Assembly: GCF_003385215.1 (NCBI RefSeq)
Contig: NZ_PQHW01000006.1
Location: 1-64,000, forward strand
Direction: 5' to 3'
Source: Amycolatopsis thermalba
Lineage (GTDB): Bacteria; Actinomycetota; Actinomycetes; Mycobacteriales; Pseudonocardiaceae
DNA length: 64,000 bases
In this document: piece after piece, positions 19,658-28,311 of the stretch
Numbering within the stretch: position 1 is the first letter of the stretch
Layout: each line of letters starts with the position of its first letter
Made by a program: the position numbers and the translations under genes
The notes under the pieces: generated by a model
Database searches by the model: none
What the model was told of the DNA's origin: nothing
Seen by the model: the letters and a program-made list of their open reading frames with translations, nothing else

Positions 19658-20176
19658 TCAGTTGCGGGAGTCCGACAGGACGTACCCGCACACGGTTTCC
19701 CTCCTCAGCTGCGCCCAGTCGGTCCGGAAGCCGCTCGTGGCCGGCTGCGCCGCGGCGGGACAGGCGAACAGGTCGAGCAGGCACCAGCCGTCGTCCTCGG
19801 TGAGCTGGCCGACGACGAAGCTGGACGTCCTGTCGGCCACGAACACGGCGACGGCGAAGTCTTCGGCGTTCTGGCGCACCTCGTAGACGGAGATGTCGCC
19901 GATGGTGAACGCCGAAACCCGTCCCTGGCCGGGCAGGTCGACCTCGTCGACGGGCGGCAGGCCGGCGCAGGTCAGGTCCCGGTAGGCGGCGCGGTCCTCG
20001 CCGGTGAGCGCCGTGGCGATGTCGTCCGCGGCGTCCCCGGGATCGTCGTCGAACACGAACACCAGGAGCAGCACGACCACCGCGATCGACGCGACCGCAG
20101 CACCGCCCAGCGTCCACCACCGCGCCCGTCCGATCCGCACCTCCCGAGGTAACCGCGGACGGGCGGTGGCCGTCAA
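19658..20176 (-). CDS. Membrane-anchored hypothetical protein
   Basis: 172 residues: a basic N-terminus, one membrane helix (AAVASIAVVVLLLVFVF) and an extracytoplasmic domain beginning DDDPGDAADDIATALTGEDR. The spacing of its cysteines (CAG, WCLLDLFACP, VCGY) suggests disulfides. The helical start followed by an AFTIGDISVYEV-type strand resembles small lumazine-binding or DUF4878-like exported domains, a loose similarity only. No function assigned. It lies downstream of idi on the same strand, separated by 27 bp. Confidence 0.65.
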   Translation of the reverse strand: MTATARPRLPREVRIGRARWWTLGGAAVASIAVVVLLLVFVFDDDPGDAADDIATALTGEDRAAYRDLTCAGLPPVDEVDLPGQGRVSAFTIGDISVYEVRQNAEDFAVAVFVADRTSSFVVGQLTEDDGWCLLDLFACPAAAQPATSGFRTDWAQLRRETVCGYVLSDSRN

Positions 20177-20203
20177 AGGCGGTGTCCTGATGCGGTCACA
20201 CGG

Positions 20204-20746
20204 CTACCGCCGCGCCCCCGCGGAAAGGGCTTCCGCCAGGCGCGGAACCTGCAGCTGCGACCACGGGCTGAACACGAACGGCGTGCGGCTCATGCTCTCC
20301 ACGAGGTCGGTCCACGCCGACCACCGCCACTCGCACACCTCGTCCGGCTCGGGCAGCGGGTCGGCCGCGGCCTCGGCGACCCACACCGGGCAGAACTCGT
20401 TCTCCACCACGCCACCGGCGTCGGTCGCGGTGTAGCGGAAGTCCGGCAGCACCTTCCGCAGGCCGGTGACCTCCAGGCCCAGCTCCTGCTTCGCGCGCCG
20501 TCCGATGGCCTCCGCCATGTCCTCGCCCGGGCCGGGGTGGCCGCAGAACGAGTTGGTCCACACGCCCGGCCACGTCTTCTTGCCGATCGCACGCCGGGTC
20601 AGCAGCACGCGACCGGCGCGGTCGAAGACGTAGCACGAGAACGCCAGGTGCAGCGGGGTGTGCGCGTCGTGCACCGTGCGCTTGGGCGCGGTGCCGATGG
20701 GGTCGAAGCGCTCGTCGAGCAGCACCACGAGTTCTTCCTGGGCCAC
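20204..20746 (-). CDS. idi: Isopentenyl-diphosphate delta-isomerase, type I
   Basis: 180 residues of the Nudix-related type I family. The active-site cysteine is in TNSFCGHP and the active-site glutamate in VVENEFCPV; LLTRRAIGKKTWPGVW and PGEDMAEAIGRRAKQELGL are also diagnostic. It interconverts isopentenyl and dimethylallyl diphosphate for isoprenoid synthesis in the cytosol. The start is GTG, 17 bp downstream of mutM on the same strand, so the pair may be co-transcribed. Confidence 0.95.
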   Translation of the reverse strand: MAQEELVVLLDERFDPIGTAPKRTVHDAHTPLHLAFSCYVFDRAGRVLLTRRAIGKKTWPGVWTNSFCGHPGPGEDMAEAIGRRAKQELGLEVTGLRKVLPDFRYTATDAGGVVENEFCPVWVAEAAADPLPEPDEVCEWRWSAWTDLVESMSRTPFVFSPWSQLQVPRLAEALSAGARR

Positions 20747-20763
20747 GTGCCCTGCCTTCCGTG

Positions 20764-21627
20764 TCAGTGGGAGCGGCGCGGCCGGGGCTGGCAGCGCGGG
20801 CAGAAGTAGGACGACCGGTTCATGAACGGCTCGCGGCGGATGGCCGTGCCGCAGCGGCGGCAGGGGCGGTCACCCTGGCCGTAGACGTTCAGCGAGCGGT
20901 CGAAGTAGCCGGACTGGCCGTTGACGTTGACGTACAAGGCGTCGAAGGACGTGCCCCCGGCCTGGAGGGCCTCGTTCATCACCTCGGTGGCCGCTTCGAG
21001 CACGGCCGCGCCCTGGGCGCGGGTGAGCTTCTCGGTGGGGCGGGCCCAGTGCAGGCGGGCGCGCCACAGCGACTCGTCGGCGTAGATGTTGCCGACGCCG
21101 GACACCAGGGTCTGGTCGAGCAGGGCGCGTTTGATCTCGGTGCGGCGCGAGCGCAGCGCCTTGACCGCCTGGGCCGGGTCGAACGCCGGGTCCATCGGAT
21201 CGCGGGCGATGTGCGCGATCGGGGCCGGCAGCAGCGTGCCGTCCGAGGTGACCAGATCGGCGAGCGCGAGTCCGCCGAACGTGCGCTGGTCGACGAACCG
21301 CAACTCGGGCCCGCCGTCGTCGAAGCGGATGCGGACGCGCAGGTGCTTCTCGTCGGGGGCGCCCTCGGGCTGGACGAGCATCTGGCCGCTCATGCCCAGG
21401 TGCGCGAGGATCGCCTCCTTGTCGGACAGCTCCAGCCACAGGTACTTGCCGCGGCGCCGCGCCGCCTCGACGCGCGCCCCCGCCAGGCGGCCGGTGAAGT
21501 CGTCCGGGCCCAGCTCGTGACGGCGGATCGCCCGCGGGTGCAGCACTTCGACGCGCGCGATCGCGCGGCCCGCCACGTGGGCCTGCAGCCCGCGGCGCAC
21601 CACTTCTACTTCGGGAAGCTCCGGCAC
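20764..21627 (-). CDS. mutM: Formamidopyrimidine-DNA glycosylase
   Basis: 287 residues from GTG. The mature N-terminus PELPEVEVV supplies the catalytic proline and glutamate. The H2TH region includes [15 protein letters not shown], and a C-terminal zinc finger follows the pattern CRRCG...CPRCQ. It excises 8-oxoguanine and formamidopyrimidines and cleaves the strand. A rho-independent terminator separates it from the upstream rnc operon. Confidence 0.96.
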   Translation of the reverse strand: MPELPEVEVVRRGLQAHVAGRAIARVEVLHPRAIRRHELGPDDFTGRLAGARVEAARRRGKYLWLELSDKEAILAHLGMSGQMLVQPEGAPDEKHLRVRIRFDDGGPELRFVDQRTFGGLALADLVTSDGTLLPAPIAHIARDPMDPAFDPAQAVKALRSRRTEIKRALLDQTLVSGVGNIYADESLWRARLHWARPTEKLTRAQGAAVLEAATEVMNEALQAGGTSFDALYVNVNGQSGYFDRSLNVYGQGDRPCRRCGTAIRREPFMNRSSYFCPRCQPRPRRSH

Positions 21628-21720
21628 TCCACCACCCTAACCACGACCACCGACAATTCCCGGCGTCCGACCGGGTCACATCACGACGACCGACAGTGAC
21701 GCCCGGATCCACCGGAACGA

Positions 21721-21756
21721 CGAAAACCGGGCCGCCGCGGCGAGGCGGCGACCCGG
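21721..21756 (-). terminator. Terminator of the rnc operon
   Basis: On the minus strand CCGGGTCGCCGCC pairs with the region ending GGCGGCCCGG (one G-U pair) and is followed by TTTTCG. It starts about 17 bp past the rnc stop codon. This is one of the few classical GC-stem plus T-run terminators in the window. Confidence 0.8.
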
Positions 21757-21773
21757 CTTCCGGGACAGCGGAA

Positions 21774-22514
21774 CTACTCCGAGCCCTCCGGCTTCAGCTC
21801 CTCGGAAAGAGCCCGCCAGGCGGTCTCGGCGGCCTTCTGCTCGGCTTCCTTCTTCGTGGTGCCCGAGCCGTTGCCCAGATCGCGACCGGCGACCAGCACC
21901 GTCGCACTGAACTCCTTGCGGTGGTCCGGACCGGTGTCCTCCACCTTGTACTCGGGCACACCCAGCCCGGCCGAGGCGGTCAGCTCCTGCAGGCTCGTCT
22001 TCCAGTCCAGCCCGGCCCCGCGCAGCGGCGCCTCCGCCAGCAGCGCGTCGAACAGCCGGTGCACCAGATCGCGCGCCGCGTCGATGCCGTGCGCCAGGTA
22101 CGCCGCACCGATCACGGCTTCGAGCCCGTCGGCGAGGATGCTCGCCTTGTCACGGCCCCCGGTCAGCTCCTCGCCCTTGCCCAGCAGCAGGTGCGCGCCG
22201 AGCCCGCCGGGGCCCAGCCCGCGCGCCACCCCGGCCAGGGCGTGCATGTTGACCACGCTGGCCCGCAGCTTCGCGAGCTGCCCCTCCGGCAGCTCGGGGT
22301 GCGTGCGGTACAGGTGGTCGGTGACGACCAGACCGAGCACGGCGTCACCGAGGAACTCGAGCCGCTCGTTGGGCGGCAGCCCACCGTTCTCGTACGCGTA
22401 CGAGCGGTGGGTGAGCGCCAACGTGAGCAGCTCGGCGTCGAGTTCGACGCCGAGCGCTTCGAGCAACGGTTTCGGGTCGGCGGCCGGCCCTCCCGATCTC
22501 GACCTGCCCCCCAT
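21774..22514 (-). CDS. rnc: Ribonuclease III
   Basis: 246 residues from ATG 22514 (MGGRSRSGG); the longer frame upstream overlaps rpmF and was rejected. The signature [14 protein letters not shown] carries metal-binding acidic residues, and [16 protein letters not shown] carries the rest. A C-terminal double-stranded RNA-binding domain ends with [18 protein letters not shown]. It processes rRNA precursors and other duplex RNA. It follows rpmF by 14 bp. Confidence 0.96.
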   Translation of the reverse strand: MGGRSRSGGPAADPKPLLEALGVELDAELLTLALTHRSYAYENGGLPPNERLEFLGDAVLGLVVTDHLYRTHPELPEGQLAKLRASVVNMHALAGVARGLGPGGLGAHLLLGKGEELTGGRDKASILADGLEAVIGAAYLAHGIDAARDLVHRLFDALLAEAPLRGAGLDWKTSLQELTASAGLGVPEYKVEDTGPDHRKEFSATVLVAGRDLGNGSGTTKKEAEQKAAETAWRALSEELKPEGSE

Positions 22515-22528
22515 CCTGGTCAGCGACC

Positions 22529-22711
22529 TCAGGCGGGCTCGACGACCTGACGACCGTCGTACTGGCCGCAGGTCGGGCAGGCCACGTGCTGCGGCTTCGG
22601 CTGCCGGCAGGCCCGGTTCTGGCAGGGCACCAGCTGCACGGGCGTCGCCTTCCACTGCGCACGACGGTGGCGCGTGTTGGAGCGCGACATCTTCCGCTTC
22701 GGGACGGCCAC
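22529..22711 (-). CDS. rpmF: Ribosomal protein L32, zinc-binding form
   Basis: 60 residues beginning [20 protein letters not shown]. Four cysteines (C30, C35, C45, C48) make the C+ zinc ribbon. It is a structural protein of the 50S subunit. The DUF177-rpmF-rnc order is widely conserved. Confidence 0.97.
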   Translation of the reverse strand: MAVPKRKMSRSNTRHRRAQWKATPVQLVPCQNRACRQPKPQHVACPTCGQYDGRQVVEPA

Positions 22712-22786
22712 GACTGAATCTCCTCATCCACGGTTCGCTCACGCGGGCGCGAGCGTGCTTACTCAATGCTTACGAGCTGATGCCCG

Positions 22787-23374
22787 TCAGGCTTGCCGGC
22801 CGGGCCCGCCCGGGGACGAGTCGTCGAAACGCTCGACCAGCGCGGCCCACCGAGGGTCTATCGTCTCATGCCCGTGTCCGGGCTCGAGATCGGCCCACTT
22901 CCCGCCGCATTCGGGGCACAGCCCGGGGCAGTCCTCGCGGCACAGCGGGACCTGCGGCAGGGCCAGCACGACGGCGTCGCGGACCAGCGGTTCGAGGTCG
23001 ATCCGGTCGTCGACCAGGCGCATGACCTCGTCCTCGTCGGTCGTCTCGTCCGTGGTCGAGTCCGGGTAGGCGAACAGCTCGGTCAGGTCGACCTCGACCT
23101 CGTCGGAGATCGGGTCGAGGCAGCGCGAGCAGGCGCCCGTCGTCGGCGCGACGGCGGAACCGCTGACCAGCACGCCCTCGACCACCGACTCGAGCAGCAG
23201 GTCGAGCTCGACCTCGGTGCCCTTGGGCACCACGATCACGTCGGGCACGCCCCACTCGACGCCGGTGGGCGCCGTGCGCTGGACGGTGCGGCTCAGGCCG
23301 GCGCGGCGGCCGAGCTCGCGCGTGTCGACGACCCACGGGTTGCGGGCGTCGGAAGAGTCATTGTGCTGAGACAT
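22787..23374 (-). CDS. YceD family (DUF177) protein
   Basis: 195 residues. The conserved CSRCLDPISDEVEVDLTELF and the later CREDCPGLCPECGG are typical of YceD/DUF177, whose gene nearly always precedes rpmF. Homologues are linked to 23S rRNA maturation or ribosome assembly; the cysteine pairs may bind a metal. It lies 75 bp upstream of rpmF and downstream of sepIVA on the same strand. Confidence 0.93.
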   Translation of the reverse strand: MSQHNDSSDARNPWVVDTRELGRRAGLSRTVQRTAPTGVEWGVPDVIVVPKGTEVELDLLLESVVEGVLVSGSAVAPTTGACSRCLDPISDEVEVDLTELFAYPDSTTDETTDEDEVMRLVDDRIDLEPLVRDAVVLALPQVPLCREDCPGLCPECGGKWADLEPGHGHETIDPRWAALVERFDDSSPGGPGRQA

Positions 23375-23429
23375 CGGTCCGTTGAGTAGAGGGCGGAAGG
23401 CAACCTCACCACTCTACGCCCTCACCCGT

Positions 23430-24152
23430 TCAGGGCTGGAAGTCGTACAGGGGCGTGGGCCGCTGGCCGAGGGTCGACGGCGCGCGCAGGTGGTTGCGGC
23501 CGGAGTCGACCGTGCGCAGCGTGGTGGACAGCAGCTCGGAGAACTCGGCGAGCTTGCCGTCGACGTAGGCGTCGCAGTCGGCGCGCTGGCGGTCGGCCTC
23601 GGCGTGGGCCTCGTCCACGATCCGCGCGGATTCGGCGTGCGCGGCCTGCACGACCTCGGTCTGGGACACCAGCCGGGACTGCTCGTGGCGGCCGTCCTCG
23701 ACGGCCCGCTCGTAGGCGTCGCGGCCGGCCTGCATCATGCGCTCGGCCTCGGCGCGGGCCCGCTCGGTCAGGTTGTGGTACTCGGCCTGGCCCGCGGCGA
23801 TCATCCGCTCCGCCTCGGCGCGGGCGTCGGCCATGACCTGCTCGGCGCGCGCCTGCGCGTCGGCGATCATGCGCTCCGCCTCCGCGGCGGCCTCGGAGGT
23901 GACCCGCTCGGCCTCGGCGTTGGCGTCGTTGACCGTGGTCTCGGCCTGGTCGCGCGCCTTGGTGATCAGCTCGTCGCGCTGGTCGAGCACGTCCTGCGCG
24001 TCGTCGACCTCGCGGGGCAGCGCGTCACGCACGTCGTCGAGCAGTTCGAGGACGTCCCCGCGGGGGACCACGCAGCTGGATGTCATCGGCACCCCGCGTG
24101 CCTCTTCCACGATCGTGACGAGTTCGTCCAGCGCCTCGAACACCCGGTACAC
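23430..24152 (-). CDS. sepIVA: SepIVA-like septation protein (DivIVA-type coiled coil)
   Basis: 240 residues from GTG 24152 (YRVFEALDELVTIVEEARGVP). The short N-terminal DivIVA-like region and a long charged coiled coil of Glu/Ala/Arg repeats (ARAEAERMIAAGQAEYHNLT and relatives, about 65-205) match mycobacterial SepIVA (Rv2927c), an essential division and polar growth factor. Position next to the DUF177-rpmF-rnc genes agrees with mycobacteria. Symbol by homology and synteny. Confidence 0.85.
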   Translation of the reverse strand: MYRVFEALDELVTIVEEARGVPMTSSCVVPRGDVLELLDDVRDALPREVDDAQDVLDQRDELITKARDQAETTVNDANAEAERVTSEAAAEAERMIADAQARAEQVMADARAEAERMIAAGQAEYHNLTERARAEAERMMQAGRDAYERAVEDGRHEQSRLVSQTEVVQAAHAESARIVDEAHAEADRQRADCDAYVDGKLAEFSELLSTTLRTVDSGRNHLRAPSTLGQRPTPLYDFQP

Positions 24153-24240
24153 AGCGACTCCCTAGGTGGCCTTTCCCCATCCGGCTTGACCACCAGTCTG
24201 CCCGGTTCTCCGGGGAAAGGGGGGAACGCTGCGTTACCGG

Positions 24241-24359
24241 GCGTGTCAGCAACGCGAAGCGTTTCCGTTGAGGGTGGTGGTGGGCGACGGGCGGGCGTGT
24301 CAGTGACGCGAAGCGTCTCCGTTGAGGGTGGTGGTGGGCGACGGGCGGGCGTGTCAAGG
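24241..24359. repeat. 54 bp tandem repeat, two copies plus a partial third
   Basis: Unit one starts at 24241 (GCGTGTCAGCAACGCGAAGC), unit two at 24295, and a partial third at 24349. The units share CGTTGAGGGTGGTGGTGGGC and differ at a few positions, including compensating changes on both sides of the small GCGAAGCG hairpin. The array lies between the sepIVA start and the ribonuclease stop. A 9 bp stem (CCTTTCCCC at 24170, GGGGAAAGG at 24212) lies just before it. Related single copies lie behind asnB. Confidence 0.9.
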
Positions 24360-24366
24360 AGTTCCG

Positions 24367-24789
24367 TCAGGAATTCACGTCCACCAGGTCGAAGCTCGCG
24401 TAGTGGTCGCCGGTGTAGAAGTACTCCCCCGCCGAGCCGGTGACGATCCGCCGCGCGCCGCGGTCGTCGCTGCCGGGGGTCTCCACGGTGTACTCGTGGT
24501 AGTAGCCGCTCGCGCAGTTCGGCAGCAGCCCTTCCCGGTTCTGGAAGACCGTCCCGTCCTGCTCGTACGGGTACGGGCCGCCCTGCTGGATCAGCTCGTA
24601 GGTGTCGGTGGCCTCCGCGGGCAGGTCGCTCAGCGCGACCACCGTGAAGCCGGAGGTGTCGCCGCACTCGGCCTGGGCGAGGGACGCCGGCGCGGCCGAG
24701 GCGGGCGCGACCAGGCCGAGGCCCGTGAACAACGTGAGGACGAACGCGAGCAGCACACCGGCCACCCGGGACATCGTGGTGTTGGTCAT
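24367..24789 (-). CDS. Secreted guanyl-specific ribonuclease (RNase Sa family)
   Basis: 140 residues from ATG 24789 (MTNTTMSRVAG). A signal peptide ends near ASAAPA, and the mature part is a full barnase/RNase Sa-type domain: LPAEATDTYELIQQGGPYPY, QDGTVFQNREGLLP and YYHEYTVETPG. The catalytic set is present: Glu in YHEYTV, Arg in ARRIV and His in TGDHYASF. It cleaves single-stranded RNA after guanosine outside the cell. No barstar-like inhibitor gene is seen in this window. It is downstream of coaD on the same strand but has its own spacer. Confidence 0.92.
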   Translation of the reverse strand: MTNTTMSRVAGVLLAFVLTLFTGLGLVAPASAAPASLAQAECGDTSGFTVVALSDLPAEATDTYELIQQGGPYPYEQDGTVFQNREGLLPNCASGYYHEYTVETPGSDDRGARRIVTGSAGEYFYTGDHYASFDLVDVNS

Positions 24790-24872
24790 TTTCGGACCGT
24801 AGCCCGATCGCGTTACCCGCAGGAGGCCGTCAGGTGAACGCGCCCGAAGTCCCGACGAAAGTCGTCGCCCGA

Positions 24873-25355
24873 TCAGGCGCGCTCGGCGAGCTTCGCGGTC
24901 AGCCGTTCGAAGACCACGCCCGGCACCAGGTTCTTCACGTCGCCGCCGTAGGTGGCGACCTCCTTGACCAGCGAGCTGGACACGAAGCCGTAGGCGGGGT
25001 TGTTGGACATCAGCAGCGTCTCCACACCGGAGAGCTCGCGGTTCATCTGCGCCATCTGCAGCTCGTAGTCGAAGTCGCTGACCGAGCGCAGGCCCTTGGC
25101 GATCGCCGCGATGCCGTTCTGCTTGCAGTACTCCACGAGCAGCCCGTGCCAGGAGTCCACCCGCACGTTGGGCAGGTGCGCGGTGATCTCCCGCAGCATC
25201 TCCAGGCGCTCCTCGATGGAGAACATGCCCTTCTTGGACTTGTTGATCATGACCGCGACCACGACCTCGTCGAACAGCTTCGCCGCCCGCTCGATGATGT
25301 CGAGGTGGCCGTTGGTCACCGGGTCGTAGGAGCCAGGACACACCGCACGCCGCAT
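24873..25355 (-). CDS. coaD: Phosphopantetheine adenylyltransferase
   Basis: 160 residues. VCPGSYDPVTNGHLDII contains the nucleotide-binding T/HxGH motif, and the family sequences GLRSVSDFDYELQMAQMNR and SSSLVKEVATYGGDV are intact. It catalyses the penultimate step of coenzyme A synthesis. It follows rsmD by 20 bp, the standard rsmD-coaD arrangement. Confidence 0.97.
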   Translation of the reverse strand: MRRAVCPGSYDPVTNGHLDIIERAAKLFDEVVVAVMINKSKKGMFSIEERLEMLREITAHLPNVRVDSWHGLLVEYCKQNGIAAIAKGLRSVSDFDYELQMAQMNRELSGVETLLMSNNPAYGFVSSSLVKEVATYGGDVKNLVPGVVFERLTAKLAERA

Positions 25356-25375
25356 GCCGCGGACGCTATCAAGCT

Positions 25376-25951
25376 CTACCCGTCGTGGCGCGGTGAAGTG
25401 ACGTACTCCGCCCAGTACAACGCCGTGTCGCCGTACCGCGACGTGCGCACCGGTTCGAACCCGGCCGGCCAGGCGGGTTCGCCGTCGCGCAGCGCGCGTT
25501 CCACGATCACCAGCCCGTGCCCGGCGATCCAGCCGCCGGCGGCCAGGGCGGTCAGCACCGCGCCGATCCGGTCCGCCCCGAGCGAGTACGGCGGATCGGC
25601 CAGCACGAGGTCGAACGGCTCGTCGGCGGGCTGCGCCAGCACCGTCTCCACCGGGCCGGAGCGCACCGATCCGCCCAGCCCGAGCGCGCTCACGTTGGCC
25701 TTGAGCACCTGCACGGCCCGCCGGTCGGACTCGACGAACACCGCGTCCGCCGCGCCACGCGAGAGCGCCTCCAGGCCCAGCGCGCCGGAACCGGCGTAGA
25801 GGTCCAGCACCCGCGCGTCGGTCAGCTCGCCCGCCGCCTCCAACGCGTTGAACAACGCCTCCCGCACGCGCTCGGAGGTCGGCCGGGTGCCCTGCGCGGG
25901 CACCTTGAGCCGCCGCCCGCTCGCCGCCCCGGCCACGATCCTCGTCGTCAC
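25376..25951 (-). CDS. rsmD: 16S rRNA (guanine966-N2)-methyltransferase
   Basis: 191 residues from GTG 25951 (TTRIVAGAASGRRL); upstream in-frame sequence to 26107 overlaps the helD promoter and was rejected. The SAM-binding motif is VLDLYAGSGALGLEALSRG and the catalytic motif is DLVLADPPY. It methylates G966 of 16S rRNA. It is co-transcribed with coaD and divergent from the HelD-like gene. Confidence 0.94.
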   Translation of the reverse strand: MTTRIVAGAASGRRLKVPAQGTRPTSERVREALFNALEAAGELTDARVLDLYAGSGALGLEALSRGAADAVFVESDRRAVQVLKANVSALGLGGSVRSGPVETVLAQPADEPFDLVLADPPYSLGADRIGAVLTALAAGGWIAGHGLVIVERALRDGEPAWPAGFEPVRTSRYGDTALYWAEYVTSPRHDG

Positions 25952-26069
25952 ACCCCCATCATCGCGCTGTGTTCTACGCGGTGTTTTGCCCAGGACCCGG
26001 TGAACAGCGCGCGGGGCACGCGTAGAGTCAATCTTCCTGTTGCCGGCGAGTGAGCTGTAGGAGCGCTGC

Positions 26070-28199
26070 GTGTCGGAACCTCGGGTCAGACGGGCCGAGA
26101 TCGCCATCGAACAACACCACGTGGACCGCGTCTACACCCGGCTCGCCGAACTCCGGGCGCAGGCGGAGGCGATGCGTGCCAAGGGCTACGAGATCGGCCA
26201 CGGCGCCCAGCGCGAAGCCGTTTTCGAGCAGGCCTCGATGCTGTTCGAGCGCGACATGATGGTCCACCACGCGACCCAGACGCTGCAGACCCTGGACGCC
26301 GAGTACGAGGGCCTGGTCTTCGGCCGCCTCGACCACACCAGCCGGGAGACGATCTACGTCGGGCGCCTCGGCATCCGCGACGCCGAGTTCGACAACCTGG
26401 TCACCGACTGGCGCGCCCCCGCGGCCGCCGCGTTCTACCAGGCCACCGCCGAGGAACCGATGGACGTGGTGCGCCGCCGCGTCATCCGCTGCTCCGGCCA
26501 GACCGTGCTCGACGTGGACGACGACGTGCTGATCCCGGACGCGGTCGGCGACGACATGCAGGTGGTCGGCGAGGGCGCGCTGATGGCCGCGCTGGGCCGG
26601 TCGCGTGGCGACAAGATGCGCGACATCGTCGCCACCATCCAGAAGGAACAGGACGAGGTCATCCGGGCGCCGTGGCGCGGTGTCACCGAAATCACCGGCG
26701 GCCCGGGCACCGGCAAGACCGCCGTCGCGCTGCACCGCGCGGCCTACCTGCTCTACCGCTACCGCCGCCAGCTCGGCGGGGCCGGCGGCCTGGTGGTCGG
26801 CCCGTCCGGGGTGTTCACCAACTACATCTCCCGCGTGCTGCCGTCGATGGGTGAGACGAACGTCGAGCTGCGGGCGCTGGGCGCGGTGCTCGACGGCATC
26901 GAGACCGACCGGCAGGACCCGGCGCCGCTGGCCGCGATCAAGGGGTCGCTGCGGATGCGCAAGGTGCTGCTCAAGGCGTTGCGCGACACCCCGCCGGACG
27001 TGCCCGGCGAGATGCGGATCGTCTACAAGGGCGAGGTCCTCAAGCTCACCCGCAAGGAACTGGAGAAGGTCCGCCGCAAGGTGCACGGCCACGGCGGGCC
27101 GCCGAACCGCTCGCGGGTGCGCGCGGCCGAGGCGCTGCTGGAGGCGCTGGCCGACCGCGCCGAGGAGAACGGCCGCGCCGACGGCCGGACGATCGAGCGC
27201 GCCGAGCTGATCCACGACCTGGGCGAGCGGATCGACTTCCACCGCTTCCTGGTGGTGTGGTGGCCGGTGCTGTACCCCGGCGAGATCCTGCGCTGGCTGG
27301 GTGATCCGAAGCGGCTGACCAAGGCCGCGCGGGGTGTGCTGACCCCGGACGAGGTCGACCTGCTGGCCGCGTCGTTCGCCGACCGCGAGCGCGAATGGAC
27401 GGTCGCCGACGTGGCGCTGCTGGACGAGCTGCGCGTGCTGGTCGGGCCGCCGCCCAAGCGCCGCCGCCGCGCGCAGCAGGTCGAGCTGGACGCGGCGCCG
27501 CCGGAGCGCGGGTCGGTCGGCAAACCGCACCGGCCGGAGCACTACGACGAGTACTCGCACATCGTGGTCGACGAGTCGCAGGACCTCTCGCCGATGCAGT
27601 GGCGGATGGTCGGGCGGCGGGGCAAGTACGCCAGCTGGACGGTGGTCGGCGACCCGGTGCAGAGCTCGTGGCCGGATCCGGCGGAGGCGGCGCAGGCCCG
27701 GACGCAGGTGTTCGGCGCGCGCACCCCGATCCGCCGGTACACGCTGCGCACCAACTACCGGAACTCGGCGGAGATCTTCGACCTGGCCGCGCGGGTGGTC
27801 GCCGGGCACGCCGCCGAGGGTGAGCTGCCGCACGCGGTGCGGACCACCGGGATCGAGCCGGACGTGCGGCTGGTCGAGCCCGGCAGCGTGGAGAGCGCGG
27901 TGCAGGCCGCGGCGAAGGAGCTGCTGGACGCGGTCGAGGGCACGGTCGGTGTGGTGTGCGCCATGGACCGGGTCGCCGAGGTCGGCACGTGGGTGCGGGG
28001 CCAGGCGGACGAGCGGCTCAAGGTCGTCGGCAGCCTGGACGCCAAGGGCCTGGAGTACGACGCCGTCGTGCTGGTCGAGCCGACCGAGCTGATCACCGAG
28101 TCGCTCACCGGGCGCCGCGTGCTCTACGTCGCACTGACCCGCGCGACCCAGCAACTGACCGTCGTGGCCTCCGACGACGAGTGGCTGCCTGCGGAATAA
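26070..28199 (+). CDS. helD: HelD-like RNA polymerase-associated ATPase
   Basis: 709 residues from GTG 26070, preceded by TAGGAG. An N-terminal helical arm (about 1-60, IAIEQHHVDRVYTRLAELRA) is followed by a UvrD-like superfamily 1 core: Walker A GGPGTGKTA at about 210, Walker B-type VVDESQDLSPMQW, motif DPVQSSWP, and C-terminal DAKGLEYDAVVLVEP and YVALTRATQQL. HelD enters RNA polymerase, frees stalled complexes and recycles the enzyme. Related HelR proteins give rifamycin resistance, but no rifamycin-associated element is visible upstream, so the HelD label is preferred. Confidence 0.88.
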   Translation: MSEPRVRRAEIAIEQHHVDRVYTRLAELRAQAEAMRAKGYEIGHGAQREAVFEQASMLFERDMMVHHATQTLQTLDAEYEGLVFGRLDHTSRETIYVGRLGIRDAEFDNLVTDWRAPAAAAFYQATAEEPMDVVRRRVIRCSGQTVLDVDDDVLIPDAVGDDMQVVGEGALMAALGRSRGDKMRDIVATIQKEQDEVIRAPWRGVTEITGGPGTGKTAVALHRAAYLLYRYRRQLGGAGGLVVGPSGVFTNYISRVLPSMGETNVELRALGAVLDGIETDRQDPAPLAAIKGSLRMRKVLLKALRDTPPDVPGEMRIVYKGEVLKLTRKELEKVRRKVHGHGGPPNRSRVRAAEALLEALADRAEENGRADGRTIERAELIHDLGERIDFHRFLVVWWPVLYPGEILRWLGDPKRLTKAARGVLTPDEVDLLAASFADREREWTVADVALLDELRVLVGPPPKRRRRAQQVELDAAPPERGSVGKPHRPEHYDEYSHIVVDESQDLSPMQWRMVGRRGKYASWTVVGDPVQSSWPDPAEAAQARTQVFGARTPIRRYTLRTNYRNSAEIFDLAARVVAGHAAEGELPHAVRTTGIEPDVRLVEPGSVESAVQAAAKELLDAVEGTVGVVCAMDRVAEVGTWVRGQADERLKVVGSLDAKGLEYDAVVLVEPTELITESLTGRRVLYVALTRATQQLTVVASDDEWLPAE

Positions 28200-28311
28200 A
28201 TCACGAAAAAAGCGACGTCTTCGTCAGCCTCCATCATTTCCCGGGCAATTACCATGCACGGCGAGACCGATCGTCTCTTCGTGATGTCCGGGACTGTGGA
28301 TGGAGCACCTC

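Noticed and set aside
22515..22766. Longer RNase III start at 22766
   Set aside because: It would read through rpmF in another frame; the ATG at 22514 fits the family N-terminus.
24241..24359. CRISPR array
   Set aside because: Units are directly adjacent 54 bp tandem copies without unique spacers and no cas genes are near.
25952..26069. Rifamycin-associated element upstream of the HelD-like gene
   Set aside because: No inverted repeat of that type was found in the 118 bp spacer.
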